A stretch of 64,000 nucleotides of DNA from Bacteroidales bacterium. Lineage in GTDB: Bacteria > Bacteroidota > Bacteroidia > Bacteroidales > UBA932. Shown here in pieces: positions 52,634 to 61,265 of this stretch. The notes beneath the pieces were generated by a model. That model was not told where the DNA came from. It worked only from the letters and a program-made list of their open reading frames with translations, and did not search any database. Numbering within the stretch: position 1 is the stretch's first letter; every line of letters starts with the position of its first letter. The DNA lies in the NCBI GenBank assembly GCA_017415715.1, contig JAFQFD010000005.1:33691-97690 (forward strand), written 5' to 3'. The translations under genes and the position numbers were made by a program.

Positions 52634-54142
52634 ATGAAAATTGAGGGAAACATTTTGATTGCAGAATGCACCGCATACGATTTTAAGGAGATGGTTGAGA
52701 AAGCCAAGATAAAAGATTGGCTAAAAAGTATCAGTGCATTTGCAAACACCGCAGGAGGCACATTGTATTTCGGTGTTGATAACAACGGAGGCATTGTCGG
52801 TCTTGACGATGCACAGATTGATTCTGATTTCATAAGCGAAAAGATTAAGGCTCATTTGGATCCTATTCCATCGTTCAGACTCGTTCCTCACGAGATCAAT
52901 GACAAGAAGATTTTAGAAGTCGTTGTCGATGCCGGAAATCTGACACCATACTACATATTCATGAACAAGACGCGGACGGCATATGTCAGGGTTGGTAATG
53001 AAAGTGTTCAGGCTAATTCTCATCAGCTGCTCAATCTTGTTCTCAAGGGAACCAATCACAGTTGGGATTCTCTTGTTACAACGGAGAGAGCGGAAGATCA
53101 TACATTTGCAATGCTCCGAAATGCGTTTGCGGAAAGGACTGATGTTGTTTGGGATGACAAACTCCTTATTTCGCTTGGACTCGTCACATCAGATGGTCTT
53201 CTCACCAATGCAGGACTCTTATTTGCTGATTATTGCAACCTCAGACAGTCTCAGATATACTGTACACGGTGGAATGGACTTGAAAAAGACAATGCGATAA
53301 ACGATTCTGAATATCAAGGCAACATCCTCCACTTAATGAAAATGGGACTGGAGTTTATCAAGGCTAATACAGCGAAACGCTGGTATAAACTGCCTCAGTA
53401 CCGTCTGAACTTCCCTGAATACTCAGAACGAGCATTGGAGGAAGCCTGCATCAATCATCTGATTCATAGAGACTACACGTTTCTTGGTAGCGAAGTTCAT
53501 ATAGACATATATGATGATAGATTGGAATTCTATTCACCAGGAGGAATGTTCGACGGCACATCTATTCAAGACCAGGACCCGCTATCAGTTCCATCTGTCA
53601 GAAGGAATCCTGTCATCGCAGATGTTCTTTCACAGCTCAGTTATATGGAGAAACGCGGTAGTGGCTTCAAGAAGATGAAGTTACAAACTTCCCTCCTGCC
53701 GACATATACAGAGGAAAAGAAACCGACATATCGCTCAACACCGTCGTCATTCTTCACTACTTTCCGCAATGTAAATTATGGCCTTACTGAAAGTGATTTT
53801 GAGGCTATCATTGATTCGGAACTTAAGAAAGGACAATGGAACGGTCCAAGACAGACGACTGAAAGGTTACCAGAAAACGAGGAGGGTTACCAGAAAAGGT
53901 TACCAGTAAACCACGAGGGGTTACCTGAAAAGGTTACCAGAAAATCAATCAGTCCTTCCGCTCAACGCATCATTGACATATTACAGGAAGATGCAAGCAT
54001 TTCCATTTCACTGTTGGCCAGCAAGTTGAATATCTCTGCCACATCCATAAAGAAGCATTTGGCTACACTTAAGGATATGGGAATCATCGAACGCGTCGGA
54101 CCGGATAAAGGAGGATATTGGAAGGTTCACATACGAAAATAA
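52634..54142 (+). CDS. AlbA_2/Schlafen-type putative transcriptional regulator with a C-terminal winged helix
   Basis: 502 residues from the ATG at 52634. The N-terminal AlbA_2 domain (WLKSISAFANTAGGTLYFGV) is followed by the ATPase-C-like segment (ERALEEACINHLIHRDY, YSPGGMFDG, EKRGSGF). The C-terminal winged helix is ISISLLASKLNISATSIKKH. Between them lies a Pro/Glu linker encoded by GGTTACC repeats. Such proteins are frequent next to integrases and may regulate the element. Confidence 0.82.
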   Translation: MKIEGNILIAECTAYDFKEMVEKAKIKDWLKSISAFANTAGGTLYFGVDNNGGIVGLDDAQIDSDFISEKIKAHLDPIPSFRLVPHEINDKKILEVVVDAGNLTPYYIFMNKTRTAYVRVGNESVQANSHQLLNLVLKGTNHSWDSLVTTERAEDHTFAMLRNAFAERTDVVWDDKLLISLGLVTSDGLLTNAGLLFADYCNLRQSQIYCTRWNGLEKDNAINDSEYQGNILHLMKMGLEFIKANTAKRWYKLPQYRLNFPEYSERALEEACINHLIHRDYTFLGSEVHIDIYDDRLEFYSPGGMFDGTSIQDQDPLSVPSVRRNPVIADVLSQLSYMEKRGSGFKKMKLQTSLLPTYTEEKKPTYRSTPSSFFTTFRNVNYGLTESDFEAIIDSELKKGQWNGPRQTTERLPENEEGYQKRLPVNHEGLPEKVTRKSISPSAQRIIDILQEDASISISLLASKLNISATSIKKHLATLKDMGIIERVGPDKGGYWKVHIRK

Positions 54143-54206
54143 CAACATATCTTCAGGAGCCAAAGGGTTACCAGAAAACAGCGAGGGGTTACCAGAAAAG
54201 GTTGCC
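53865..54206 (+). repeat. GGTTACCAGAAAA-type repeats spanning the regulator's 3' end
   Basis: GGTTACC occurs at 53865, 53885, 53898, 53919 and 53932 inside the gene, and again at 54166 and 54187 after the stop. A variant GGTTGCC lies at 54200. The block GAGGGGTTACC-GAAAAGGTT-CCAGAAAAT is present once in the gene and once outside it. Confidence 0.85.
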
Positions 54207-54227
54207 AGAAAATGTATTAACTTCAAG

Positions 54228-54253
54228 AAAGACGCTATCGGCGTCTTTTTTTT
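54228..54253 (+). terminator. Terminator of the AlbA_2 regulator gene
   Basis: AAAGACGC-TATCG-GCGTCTTT stem-loop followed by a run of T. Confidence 0.8.
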
Positions 54254-54269
54254 ATAACTATACATACCT

Positions 54270-55043
54270 ATGAACCATCACGAATGCCTCTATCAGACAA
54301 GATTACTGATGTCGGAGATAGAGACTTCGGTGAGCAATCTGACGGAGTATTTCGCTGACAGGGAGTCAATGCCGAGTCTTTTCTACGATGGCACTGCTGA
54401 TGCTGCTGTTATGCTTGAGAGGTTTGAAGATTTGAAATCATGTCTGAGACAGGCATATTACAGCATTGCTGACGAGTGGAACAATATTATTTCCAACGAT
54501 ATCCGACGACACGAAGTAGGTAAATTCATAAAGTCTTATCGGAGACTGCGAATGTACTGCAGAGAGTTCCGGAGAGTTGCATCTGAGCAATCCGAAAAAT
54601 ATCTATGGATATTTACAGGCGATCCAACAACTGATGTTTATGCAAATCTATTCGATGAAATGGATGACGATATGAGTATCATCCTCGGATACTACGATAG
54701 TGATTCATTTGAAAAGCAGCAGAACAGACATACTTTAGACGGCATAGCAAAGAGGATGAGAAGATATGTAGAGGGTGTCGATGACGAATTTTATGAGCGG
54801 CTCATATTCAGCAATAAGCTTCCTGTACACAGAATCAGATGGCAAGGCAAACGAAATGAAGCTTCGTTATTTGCTATCCATTTCGGATTGAATGACTATC
54901 AGATGAATGCCGCATTCTTCTTCAAATGCCACACACAAACATACAGACCATTAAAGATATCCAGCGACAAGCCGACCAATGCATACGATACTTATGACAT
55001 CTACAATATTCTTAAGGATTATTCCCCGGCTCTTAAGAAATAA
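54270..55043 (+). CDS. Mobile-element protein of unknown function, possibly RteC-like
   Basis: 257 residues, helical and charged. The segment HRIRWQGKRNEASLFAIHFG recalls the RxRWxGSxxxLxELxxAL region of RteC, a regulator of Bacteroides conjugative elements, but the similarity is limited. It lies between the regulator and the excisionase-like gene. Function not assigned with confidence. Confidence 0.45.
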   Translation: MNHHECLYQTRLLMSEIETSVSNLTEYFADRESMPSLFYDGTADAAVMLERFEDLKSCLRQAYYSIADEWNNIISNDIRRHEVGKFIKSYRRLRMYCREFRRVASEQSEKYLWIFTGDPTTDVYANLFDEMDDDMSIILGYYDSDSFEKQQNRHTLDGIAKRMRRYVEGVDDEFYERLIFSNKLPVHRIRWQGKRNEASLFAIHFGLNDYQMNAAFFFKCHTQTYRPLKISSDKPTNAYDTYDIYNILKDYSPALKK

Positions 55044-55230
55044 TCTTCAAATAACTTCAAGTAAACTCCCCATTTCATTATATCTCAATGGTATATGCTG
55101 ATAGAAAAACTGCCAAAACTGCGAACTGCCAATTTTTCAGAAAGACAATTTATAGGTTACTTCGCATCGTCGGAGAGGTTCTGACTGGGTATGGCCATGC
55201 TCATTTCATCTAACTTTAATCGTTTATAAA

Positions 55231-55536
55231 ATGGAATTAACATCAGCAATGGAACAGTTCTTTGGCGGTATATTGAAGCCGCTTGTCACAGAGGCTGTCA
55301 AGGAAGCAATTGCAGAAAAGGAAATCAAGAAAGATCCGAATTATATCACGGTAGAAGAGGCTTGTGAATTTTTGCATTGCAGTGAGCCGACCTTATACAA
55401 TAGAGTGAATAAGGGTGAGATCAAGGTCTTAAAGAATGGGCGCAGTTCTCTCATAGACAAAAGAAAACTGATCGAGGATCTTGAATCCGGAAAATTGAAG
55501 TTACGCAAAGACAAACACAGAAAGGGCAAGGCATGA
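55231..55536 (+). CDS. Excisionase-like helix-turn-helix protein
   Basis: 101 residues. The MerR-like/excisionase HTH YITVEEACEFLHCSEPTLYN then RVNKGEIKVLKNGRSSLIDK spans ~38-80, and a basic tail closes the protein. This is the DNA-binding protein usually found beside Bacteroidetes integrases, where it acts in excision or as a regulator. Its stop overlaps the next start by 4 bases. Confidence 0.82.
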   Translation: MELTSAMEQFFGGILKPLVTEAVKEAIAEKEIKKDPNYITVEEACEFLHCSEPTLYNRVNKGEIKVLKNGRSSLIDKRKLIEDLESGKLKLRKDKHRKGKA

Positions 55537-56585
55537 AAAAGGAGGTTTCAAAATATCAAGAAGAGGTGCCAATCGAGAACCCCATTGACAGATATTTTAA
55601 GGTTATGAGCGGTGCCGAATGGATGGCCGAAGCCAACAGTATGCCTCTTAGAAAGAAGCTTGCCGGTGATCTTTGGTTCGAGGGAGAGAATGCGGTTTTG
55701 TTTGCCGACACTAATGCCGGAAAAAGTATTTTGGCCGTTCAGATTGCAGACTCTATTTCACGAGGAACAGCGATTGACCCTCTTGAACTCACTGCTGATG
55801 CCCAGCCGGTCATATATTTTGACTTCGAGATGGAGGCCCCGCAGTTCAGTGCCAGGTATTCCGTCAATGGTCAGAACCCATATAAATGGCATACGAATTT
55901 TAATCGCGTAGAAATTAACGACGATGCTGATATCCCTATGGGAAATTATACTCATTTCATTTGTGATGCGATAGAGTCAGTAATGAATGCGGTTGGGGCT
56001 AAGATCGGGATTATTGACAACATTACATATCTGGGCGACGAGCTTGAAAAGAGTAAAGCTGCTGCACCTTTGATTAAAATGCTCAAGGCTATCAAAAAGA
56101 AGAATGGGTTTTCATTCCTGATTCTGGCACATACCCCAAAACGCAACAACACAAAGCCCATCACGAAAAATGATCTGAGCGGAAGCAAACAGATTATGAA
56201 CCTGATTGATTCTGCTTTTGCGATCGGAGACAGTAAGCAGGAAAACGGACTCCACTACATCAAGCAAGTCAAGAGCAGAAATGCAAGATACCAGTTTGAC
56301 AAAGACAATGTTCTGATCTGTAAGATAGTGAAGGAAGAAAATTTCTTGAAGTTCGTGATTCAAGGAACCGCTCTTGAGATGGATCATCTGGAGTCTGCAG
56401 AACCCATGAACAGAGAAAAGCTTTACGATCTTATCAAACGGGAATATCCAAAGGGCAAGAGTTCGAGAAGTATTGCCGACCAGGCCGGATACAGCCACAC
56501 CACAATCAACAAAGTCGTGGCTGAACTGATCAAGCGTGGCGAGCTTAAAGAGCGTGGAAATGGAAACTTGACAGAAATGCCATAG
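55533..56585 (+). CDS. RepA-like AAA ATPase (AAA_25)
   Basis: 350 residues. Walker A is FADTNAGKSILA (about 62) and Walker B-like IGIIDNITYLG lies near 155. LAHTPKRNN is the sensor region and DLSGSKQIMNLIDSAFAIG follows. A winged-helix-like C-terminus (SSRSIADQAGYSHTTINKVV) ends the protein. This is the RepA/hexameric helicase-loader type used for replication of plasmids and integrative elements. It is coupled to the upstream HTH gene and the downstream primase. Confidence 0.85.
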   Translation: MKKEVSKYQEEVPIENPIDRYFKVMSGAEWMAEANSMPLRKKLAGDLWFEGENAVLFADTNAGKSILAVQIADSISRGTAIDPLELTADAQPVIYFDFEMEAPQFSARYSVNGQNPYKWHTNFNRVEINDDADIPMGNYTHFICDAIESVMNAVGAKIGIIDNITYLGDELEKSKAAAPLIKMLKAIKKKNGFSFLILAHTPKRNNTKPITKNDLSGSKQIMNLIDSAFAIGDSKQENGLHYIKQVKSRNARYQFDKDNVLICKIVKEENFLKFVIQGTALEMDHLESAEPMNREKLYDLIKREYPKGKSSRSIADQAGYSHTTINKVVAELIKRGELKERGNGNLTEMP

Positions 56586-56594
56586 GTTCCGATA

Positions 56595-56660
56595 TTTCCA
56601 CAGTTTCCAGTCATAATATTGTGGAAACTATGGAAAGTATGTAAACGCTGTAAGTTTCCA
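56595..56660. other. TTTCCA/TGGAAA cluster, candidate replication origin or operator
   Basis: TTTCCACAGTTTCCA (56595-56609) and TGGAAACTATGGAAA (56622-56636) form an inverted repeat with 15-base arms and one mismatch, spacer 12. A further GTTTCCAC lies at 56654-56661. It lies between the RepA-like and primase genes. Confidence 0.5.
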
Positions 56661-56690
56661 CTTTTCGCCACACTAAAAAACGATAATTCT

Positions 56691-57647
56691 ATGAATAACA
56701 AATCATTGAAATACAGATACTCTCTGGAAACATACGACCCTAAGGTAAGAAAACATATCTGCCCGGTGTGCAAGAAGCGGACATTCGTCAGGTATGTGGA
56801 TTTGGAAACCGGAGACTATGTTTCCACCGATGTCGGCAGATGTGATCGAGAGGCGAAATGCGGCTATCACAAGAAGCCGAGAGATTATTTTGAGGAGAAT
56901 GGCGGTGGGCCGAGGAAAGATTATTTCTTCCCGAGAGCAGTACCGAAGAAGGCTTCCGAAGATTATTTCTCTGTCGTATCATCACAGTTGGCCAAAGACA
57001 CGATGACAGCATACGAGAAAAACAATCTCATTGCATTCATCAGGAAACGCTGGGGCAAAGATGCTGTTCAGAAAATCACCTCATCATATCCGATTGGTAC
57101 CTGTAAATTTTGGCCGGGAGCGACAATCTTTTGGCAGCAGGATGCAGAAGGACGATTCCGGACAGGCAAGATTATGCTATACAACAGAGAGAATGGCCAT
57201 AGGATTAAGGATCCTGTCAGTAGAATCATGTGGGTTCATAAACTGCCATTGTTCCGCGACTTCAACTTGAAACAATGTCTTTTCGGCGAAAGTCTGATCA
57301 AAGACAATGACAAACCTGTGGCCATCGTGGAAAGTGAGAAGACAGCTATCATGGCCAGTCTTTTCTTTCCGGATGCGATATGGCTGGCAACAGGTGGACT
57401 TAACAATCTGCAGAGCGAGAAAATACGATGCCTGTCCGGACGAGAAATCATCCTCTTCCCAGATTTGGGAGCAGAGACAAAATGGATTATGCAAGCCGAT
57501 TCCATCCCCCACCTCAAAAATGCCAAGGTTTCTACCTGGCTGATGAAGCACAGCACTCAAAAGGATAAAGACGACGGACTCGACATCGGCGACTGGCTCA
57601 TCAGACTACCGACAATCAAGAGTTTTCGGGTGAGGGATTTTTTGTAA
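56691..57647 (+). CDS. Zinc-finger/Toprim-like primase protein (DUF6371 type)
   Basis: 318 residues from the ATG at 56691; the upstream frame extension is not family-like. A CHC2-like zinc finger opens the protein (HICPVCKKRTFVRY, then CDREAKCGYHKKP). The C-terminal half has a Toprim-like segment: AIVESEKTAIMASLFFPDA, LATGGLNNLQ and IILFPDLGAE. Together with the RepA-like ATPase it forms a small replication module. Confidence 0.78.
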   Translation: MNNKSLKYRYSLETYDPKVRKHICPVCKKRTFVRYVDLETGDYVSTDVGRCDREAKCGYHKKPRDYFEENGGGPRKDYFFPRAVPKKASEDYFSVVSSQLAKDTMTAYEKNNLIAFIRKRWGKDAVQKITSSYPIGTCKFWPGATIFWQQDAEGRFRTGKIMLYNRENGHRIKDPVSRIMWVHKLPLFRDFNLKQCLFGESLIKDNDKPVAIVESEKTAIMASLFFPDAIWLATGGLNNLQSEKIRCLSGREIILFPDLGAETKWIMQADSIPHLKNAKVSTWLMKHSTQKDKDDGLDIGDWLIRLPTIKSFRVRDFL

Positions 57648-57688
57648 AATCATCTCAGGATAAATGTCGGAGACAAGAGAATAAAAAT

Positions 57689-57715
57689 CCCGCCACTGAG
57701 ATTCAGGGTGGCGGG
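57689..57715. terminator. Hairpin terminator between convergent genes
   Basis: An 8-bp GC-rich stem (CCCGCCAC / GTGGCGGG). On the minus strand it is followed by ATTTTTATT, so it chiefly terminates the minus-strand operon. Confidence 0.75.
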
Positions 57716-57755
57716 GTTCGTTTAAGGGGTCAGGAGTACTGACTGTTAGAGGAGA

Positions 57756-58460
57756 TTACTCTCCAGCTGCAGCATCTTCGGCAAGGGTAACCATTGTCAT
57801 CATCTCGCCGGACTTTTCGCCGGTCTTGGTATTCACGAAGAAATACTTGATGAAGACCTTTGGAGCTGCGGCGTTTGGTGCTCCGTGCTTGTTGTCGTAG
57901 TCCTGCTTGATGTCATACTCTTCGCAAGCCGCTTCGAGCGGTGCGCCGATCTGGACGGCCTTACTGTAGGCACGGGTTACACCGTTTGACTGTGGAGCGG
58001 ATGCCTGGATGATCATCTTGAGATCTGCTGCGCCCTCGGGTTCTCCCTCAAGTTCGAAAGTGAACTTTGTAGGAGTGAGAGCCACGACTGCCTCTGTCGG
58101 AGCCTCTACGCCCTGGAGTGCTGGAGGGTTGGCAAGAGCCTCACCGCCACAGAACACGATCCAGTAGTTGAGACGTGAATAGAGGTTGGCTCCGGAGATC
58201 TTTGCTGAAGTACCGAGAACTGACTTTCCAGCCTGGGTCTGAGCCAAGGCATTCCACGCCAGGATCTGGGCGTTGGTGAGGTTCTTCCAGCTCTGTGAGA
58301 GCTGCTTGAAGATTGACTTGACAGCTGCCTGTGCAGATGTTCTGACACCTCCACCGTAGCCACGGTTACGGATGTACTTGCGACCGCGGACCTTGGCTGC
58401 GGTCACTCCTTTTGCGGAGCCTGACATCTCCTCAAAGGCGATAGAAGGAATGTACTTCAT
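57756..58460 (-). CDS. Phage-type structural-like protein, paralogue 1
   Basis: 234 residues. The N-terminus IPSIAFEEMSGSAKGVTAAK, then RGRKYIRNRG, a Gln/Ala stretch, and SQSWKNLTNAQILAWNALAQ follows a pattern common in phage proteins of unknown role (SGSxxG, R-rich turn, then W..L...Q...W). It is paralogous to the products at 60053 and 61266. The C-terminus is a beta-rich domain. Last gene of a five-gene minus-strand operon. A virion or surface role is inference. Confidence 0.6.
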   Translation of the reverse strand: MKYIPSIAFEEMSGSAKGVTAAKVRGRKYIRNRGYGGGVRTSAQAAVKSIFKQLSQSWKNLTNAQILAWNALAQTQAGKSVLGTSAKISGANLYSRLNYWIVFCGGEALANPPALQGVEAPTEAVVALTPTKFTFELEGEPEGAADLKMIIQASAPQSNGVTRAYSKAVQIGAPLEAACEEYDIKQDYDNKHGAPNAAAPKVFIKYFFVNTKTGEKSGEMMTMVTLAEDAAAGE

Positions 58461-58493
58461 AGTTTGTTGGGTTTAAGTTAATGATATTGTGTT

Positions 58494-58973
58494 TTACGCG
58501 CGTTTTCTGAGGATTCGAATGATGGTCCAGCCGATGGCAGCAAGTGCCAGGAGCGAGAGGATCGTGAGGGTTATGCCGCCGGTTTTCATCTTGAAGGTCT
58601 GCCATCGGGAAAGGTCTTTTTCGACTTCTACTGTTTCATATACGACAACATCCTTGAAAATGACACTGTCGCGATAAACAATCTTCGTCTGCACTTCCAC
58701 AGGCTTCTGCACCGGCTTGGTCTCCAGCGAGTGAGCCAGCAATCCATCTGAGACGGATGCTGCACTCTTTGCAAACTCATTCTCGAGAACTGATACGGTG
58801 TCTTTGGTTACAACTTTCTCGACGATCTTCGGAACTTCAAGATAGACAGTGTCGGTCTGATAGACGGTCTCGATGCGGGTTTCTGTGATGATCTTCTCTG
58901 ATGGTGCAGCCTGGCGGGTGGTCGCACAGGCTACACACAGGGCAGAGAAAAGAACGAGGGTGAAGTTTTTCAT
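58494..58973 (-). CDS. u-spanin-like lipoprotein with a C-terminal membrane helix
   Basis: 159 residues. A lipoprotein signal (FSALCVACA, probable lipidated Cys16) is followed by a periplasmic, valine/threonine-rich coiled region (~20-130) and a C-terminal membrane helix (ITLTILSLLALAAIGWTII) ending in RKRA. An outer-membrane lipid anchor plus an inner-membrane C-terminal helix in one protein is the topology of a unimolecular spanin, which fuses the two membranes in phage lysis. A holin-like gene lies 13 bases upstream. Confidence 0.6.
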   Translation of the reverse strand: MKNFTLVLFSALCVACATTRQAAPSEKIITETRIETVYQTDTVYLEVPKIVEKVVTKDTVSVLENEFAKSAASVSDGLLAHSLETKPVQKPVEVQTKIVYRDSVIFKDVVVYETVEVEKDLSRWQTFKMKTGGITLTILSLLALAAIGWTIIRILRKRA

Positions 58974-58986
58974 AGGTTATGTTGTA

Positions 58987-59241
58987 TTAGGGACGGTCTG
59001 CTTTCTTGAGCAGTTCTGCTTCAAACTTGTGGAATTTGATGTCGTAGGATGCCTTTACACCGAGGATCGCACCGCAGAGAACCAGCAACTCACTGACGAT
59101 CGAGATTGCAGAGTATGTAATCTCTCCCAGCGGTTCAATCCAGAACAGACACACCATTGCAATGACAACCCCGCTAGCAAAACTGGCAATCGCAAGACCG
59201 CCCTGCAGACGTGTGATTTCTATGTGAGACATCTTTGGCAT
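58987..59241 (-). CDS. Holin-like two-helix membrane protein
   Basis: 84 residues with two membrane helices (LAIASFASGVVIAMVCLFWI and YSAISIVSELLVLCGAIL) and a short charged C-terminus. Small two-helix proteins directly before a spanin-type gene are candidate holins. Start at Met1 or Met4. The assignment rests on topology and position, not sequence homology. Confidence 0.5.
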   Translation of the reverse strand: MPKMSHIEITRLQGGLAIASFASGVVIAMVCLFWIEPLGEITYSAISIVSELLVLCGAILGVKASYDIKFHKFEAELLKKADRP

Positions 59242-59247
59242 AGCGTA

Positions 59248-60030
59248 TTATTCTGTTTCAGTAGTCGCCGTATCATTCTCTTGATTATCGACAACGACAT
59301 TCTCTCCATCTCTTACTGCATAGAAGAATATAAATGGATCCCATGATGTCGCACGGCTGCTTGAACAAGGTTTCGGAATAGTTATCGTTCCATTTTCAAC
59401 CTTTCCAATGAACATACCGGCTCCTTTGTAATCACTGTTGTTTAGGCATCCGGCCATAACCATGTCAACCGACACATCAGTCGGAAAATTCTCAAGATGA
59501 ATGATGATGTCATCTTCGTAGTAGTCTGCCGTATCATCTAACTGACAGTGGAAGAAGCACCAGCCTTCTTCTACTATACATGCGACCTCACTTTCGTATG
59601 CATCATTGTTCTCATACGTAACTACCAATCGGGTATTTGTAGATTTCTCAATATCAACTCGCTTTCCTCTCTGGATATACAGAGTCGCAAGGATGATTGT
59701 GATGTGGCCTAAGTCATCGTAGATGGGTAGTTTCTCTATACAGATAGTGTTACGGTCTTTTAGCCAGGTACGTAATACCGTTCCTATACTATACTCCAAA
59801 ACGCCGTATGACACTTTTTCACTATAGTAACTGTGTATGTAACATACAGCCTCCGCACTCTTATTGAGGGTCAGGTCCGGAACATAAATCTCAAGGACGT
59901 CGGCCCTCTGATATGCTTCAGAAGTAGTATCTATATCAAACTTGGCATTAAGTACGATAAGTTTCTCTGACTGATAGTCCTTTATCTCTATGGTACTACC
60001 GCCAAAATTATTTCCTGTCGATGTAATCAT
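59248..60030 (-). CDS. Unknown beta-rich protein in the phage-like operon
   Basis: 260 residues with no recognised domain. It has many alternating hydrophobic strands (KLIVLNAKFDID; TIILATLYIQRGKRVDI; EEGWCFFHCQLDDTADYYED) and an acidic C-terminus. No signal peptide or membrane helix. It lies between the phage-type paralogue and the holin-like gene, so a virion or adaptor role is possible. Confidence 0.5.
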   Translation of the reverse strand: MITSTGNNFGGSTIEIKDYQSEKLIVLNAKFDIDTTSEAYQRADVLEIYVPDLTLNKSAEAVCYIHSYYSEKVSYGVLEYSIGTVLRTWLKDRNTICIEKLPIYDDLGHITIILATLYIQRGKRVDIEKSTNTRLVVTYENNDAYESEVACIVEEGWCFFHCQLDDTADYYEDDIIIHLENFPTDVSVDMVMAGCLNNSDYKGAGMFIGKVENGTITIPKPCSSSRATSWDPFIFFYAVRDGENVVVDNQENDTATTETE

Positions 60031-60052
60031 AACTCAAAGTGACGATTAAGGG

Positions 60053-61111
60053 TTAAAAGAATACTGCATTTCCTATTGCATCCGCTGGTTTTTCATATGA
60101 ACATCCTCGATGCATAAACGATACTCTCAATTCTTTATCCCACTTGTCTTCATATATCTGAATCTCGTAAGATTGAGGGAGATAATCATTCTCTTCCGTG
60201 CAGCGTGCCAGCATATATCCTGTACCAGTAACGATCTTTTCAGGAAATCTTTTGGTAGTGAAGTTAGATGATGCGACATTAGAATGCCCGTTCAACCTGG
60301 CTTTGATAGAGCAGATTGCAGATCCAGGAGAGAACTCCATATCCAAGTCTGACACACCTTCGTTGTACTCAATATTCTCGTCTGTGAGTCTTACTCTTGG
60401 AACATATTCCTGAGAATAGGCTGTAGAACTTTCCTTGCAGACGGCACTTATGGCCATTGATTCACCGGTGAAGCCGGTCTTCTTGTCGAGCCAGTAGAAC
60501 TCGCAGAAGTATTTCTTTCCTGCCTCCGGAGCAACGCCCATGACGGATGTGTAAAGTGCAGTCAGGTCAGCATCGCCCCAATCCGGAGCGAGACCAGGAG
60601 TGATGATCACTGTCTGACCCCATCCAGAAGATACTCCAGGACTGAGGGCCGGCGACATCTTGAACACGAGGACGTGACTTTCGGAAGGCTGCTGAAGACC
60701 GGTGAAGATGATCATCTCCGGAGAGATCCAAAGGTCGTCATAAAGAACTTCAGGAACATCGCAGATGTAGTCCGGGGCATCGGCCAGCATAGGTTCTCCT
60801 ACCATCTGAAGGTTGGAGTTGATGCGGACGAAGGCGTTGTGAGCTGTCATTTCGGCAGCTTGGCCGAGGGTGGAGATGCCTTTCATATGACCAGCCAAGA
60901 TCTCCCACTGGTTAATTTGGGAATCGGAGAGCTGTCGGAATGTGCGGGAGATCCTGGATAGTCTGTTACGTGAGACCGCCTGGGCAGGCGTTACTATCTT
61001 GGAGTGTTGGGCACGGGATGAGAGGATGTTGCGGCCCTTGACGTTGCGGGCGGTGACATCCTTCGCTGTGCCAGCGAAGTCGTTGAAGGCTATTGAGGGT
61101 TTTACAATCAT
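60053..61111 (-). CDS. Phage-type structural-like protein, paralogue 2 (long)
   Basis: 352 residues from the ATG at 61111. Residues 1-90 (VKPSIAFNDFAGTAKDVTAR, NVKGRNILSSR, TFRQLSDSQINQWEILAGHM) align with the start of the 57756 product. Two beta-rich regions follow; the first ends with KKYFCEFYWLDKKTGFTGES, matching the closing strand of its paralogues. The extra C-terminal ~120 residues are unique. First gene of the minus-strand operon. Confidence 0.6.
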   Translation of the reverse strand: MIVKPSIAFNDFAGTAKDVTARNVKGRNILSSRAQHSKIVTPAQAVSRNRLSRISRTFRQLSDSQINQWEILAGHMKGISTLGQAAEMTAHNAFVRINSNLQMVGEPMLADAPDYICDVPEVLYDDLWISPEMIIFTGLQQPSESHVLVFKMSPALSPGVSSGWGQTVIITPGLAPDWGDADLTALYTSVMGVAPEAGKKYFCEFYWLDKKTGFTGESMAISAVCKESSTAYSQEYVPRVRLTDENIEYNEGVSDLDMEFSPGSAICSIKARLNGHSNVASSNFTTKRFPEKIVTGTGYMLARCTEENDYLPQSYEIQIYEDKWDKELRVSFMHRGCSYEKPADAIGNAVFF

Positions 61112-61209
61112 AAGGCTGCGGTGCAGCTCCCTCAATTCCAAAGGCAAAGATAAGTATTTATTCAATATATTGTGCAATAATGGTTTAAGATTTTGTAGTT
61201 AAAGTTTCG

Positions 61210-61229
61210 CTTTATGTAATTACATAAAG
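61210..61229. promoter_or_regulatory. 20-bp perfect palindrome in the divergent intergenic region
   Basis: CTTTATGTAATTACATAAAG lies between the divergent starts at 61111 and 61266, where a dimeric repressor could control both phage-like units. Confidence 0.65.
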
Positions 61230-61265
61230 ATTTTTGCGAACTTTGCACATCCTAAACTTACGACT

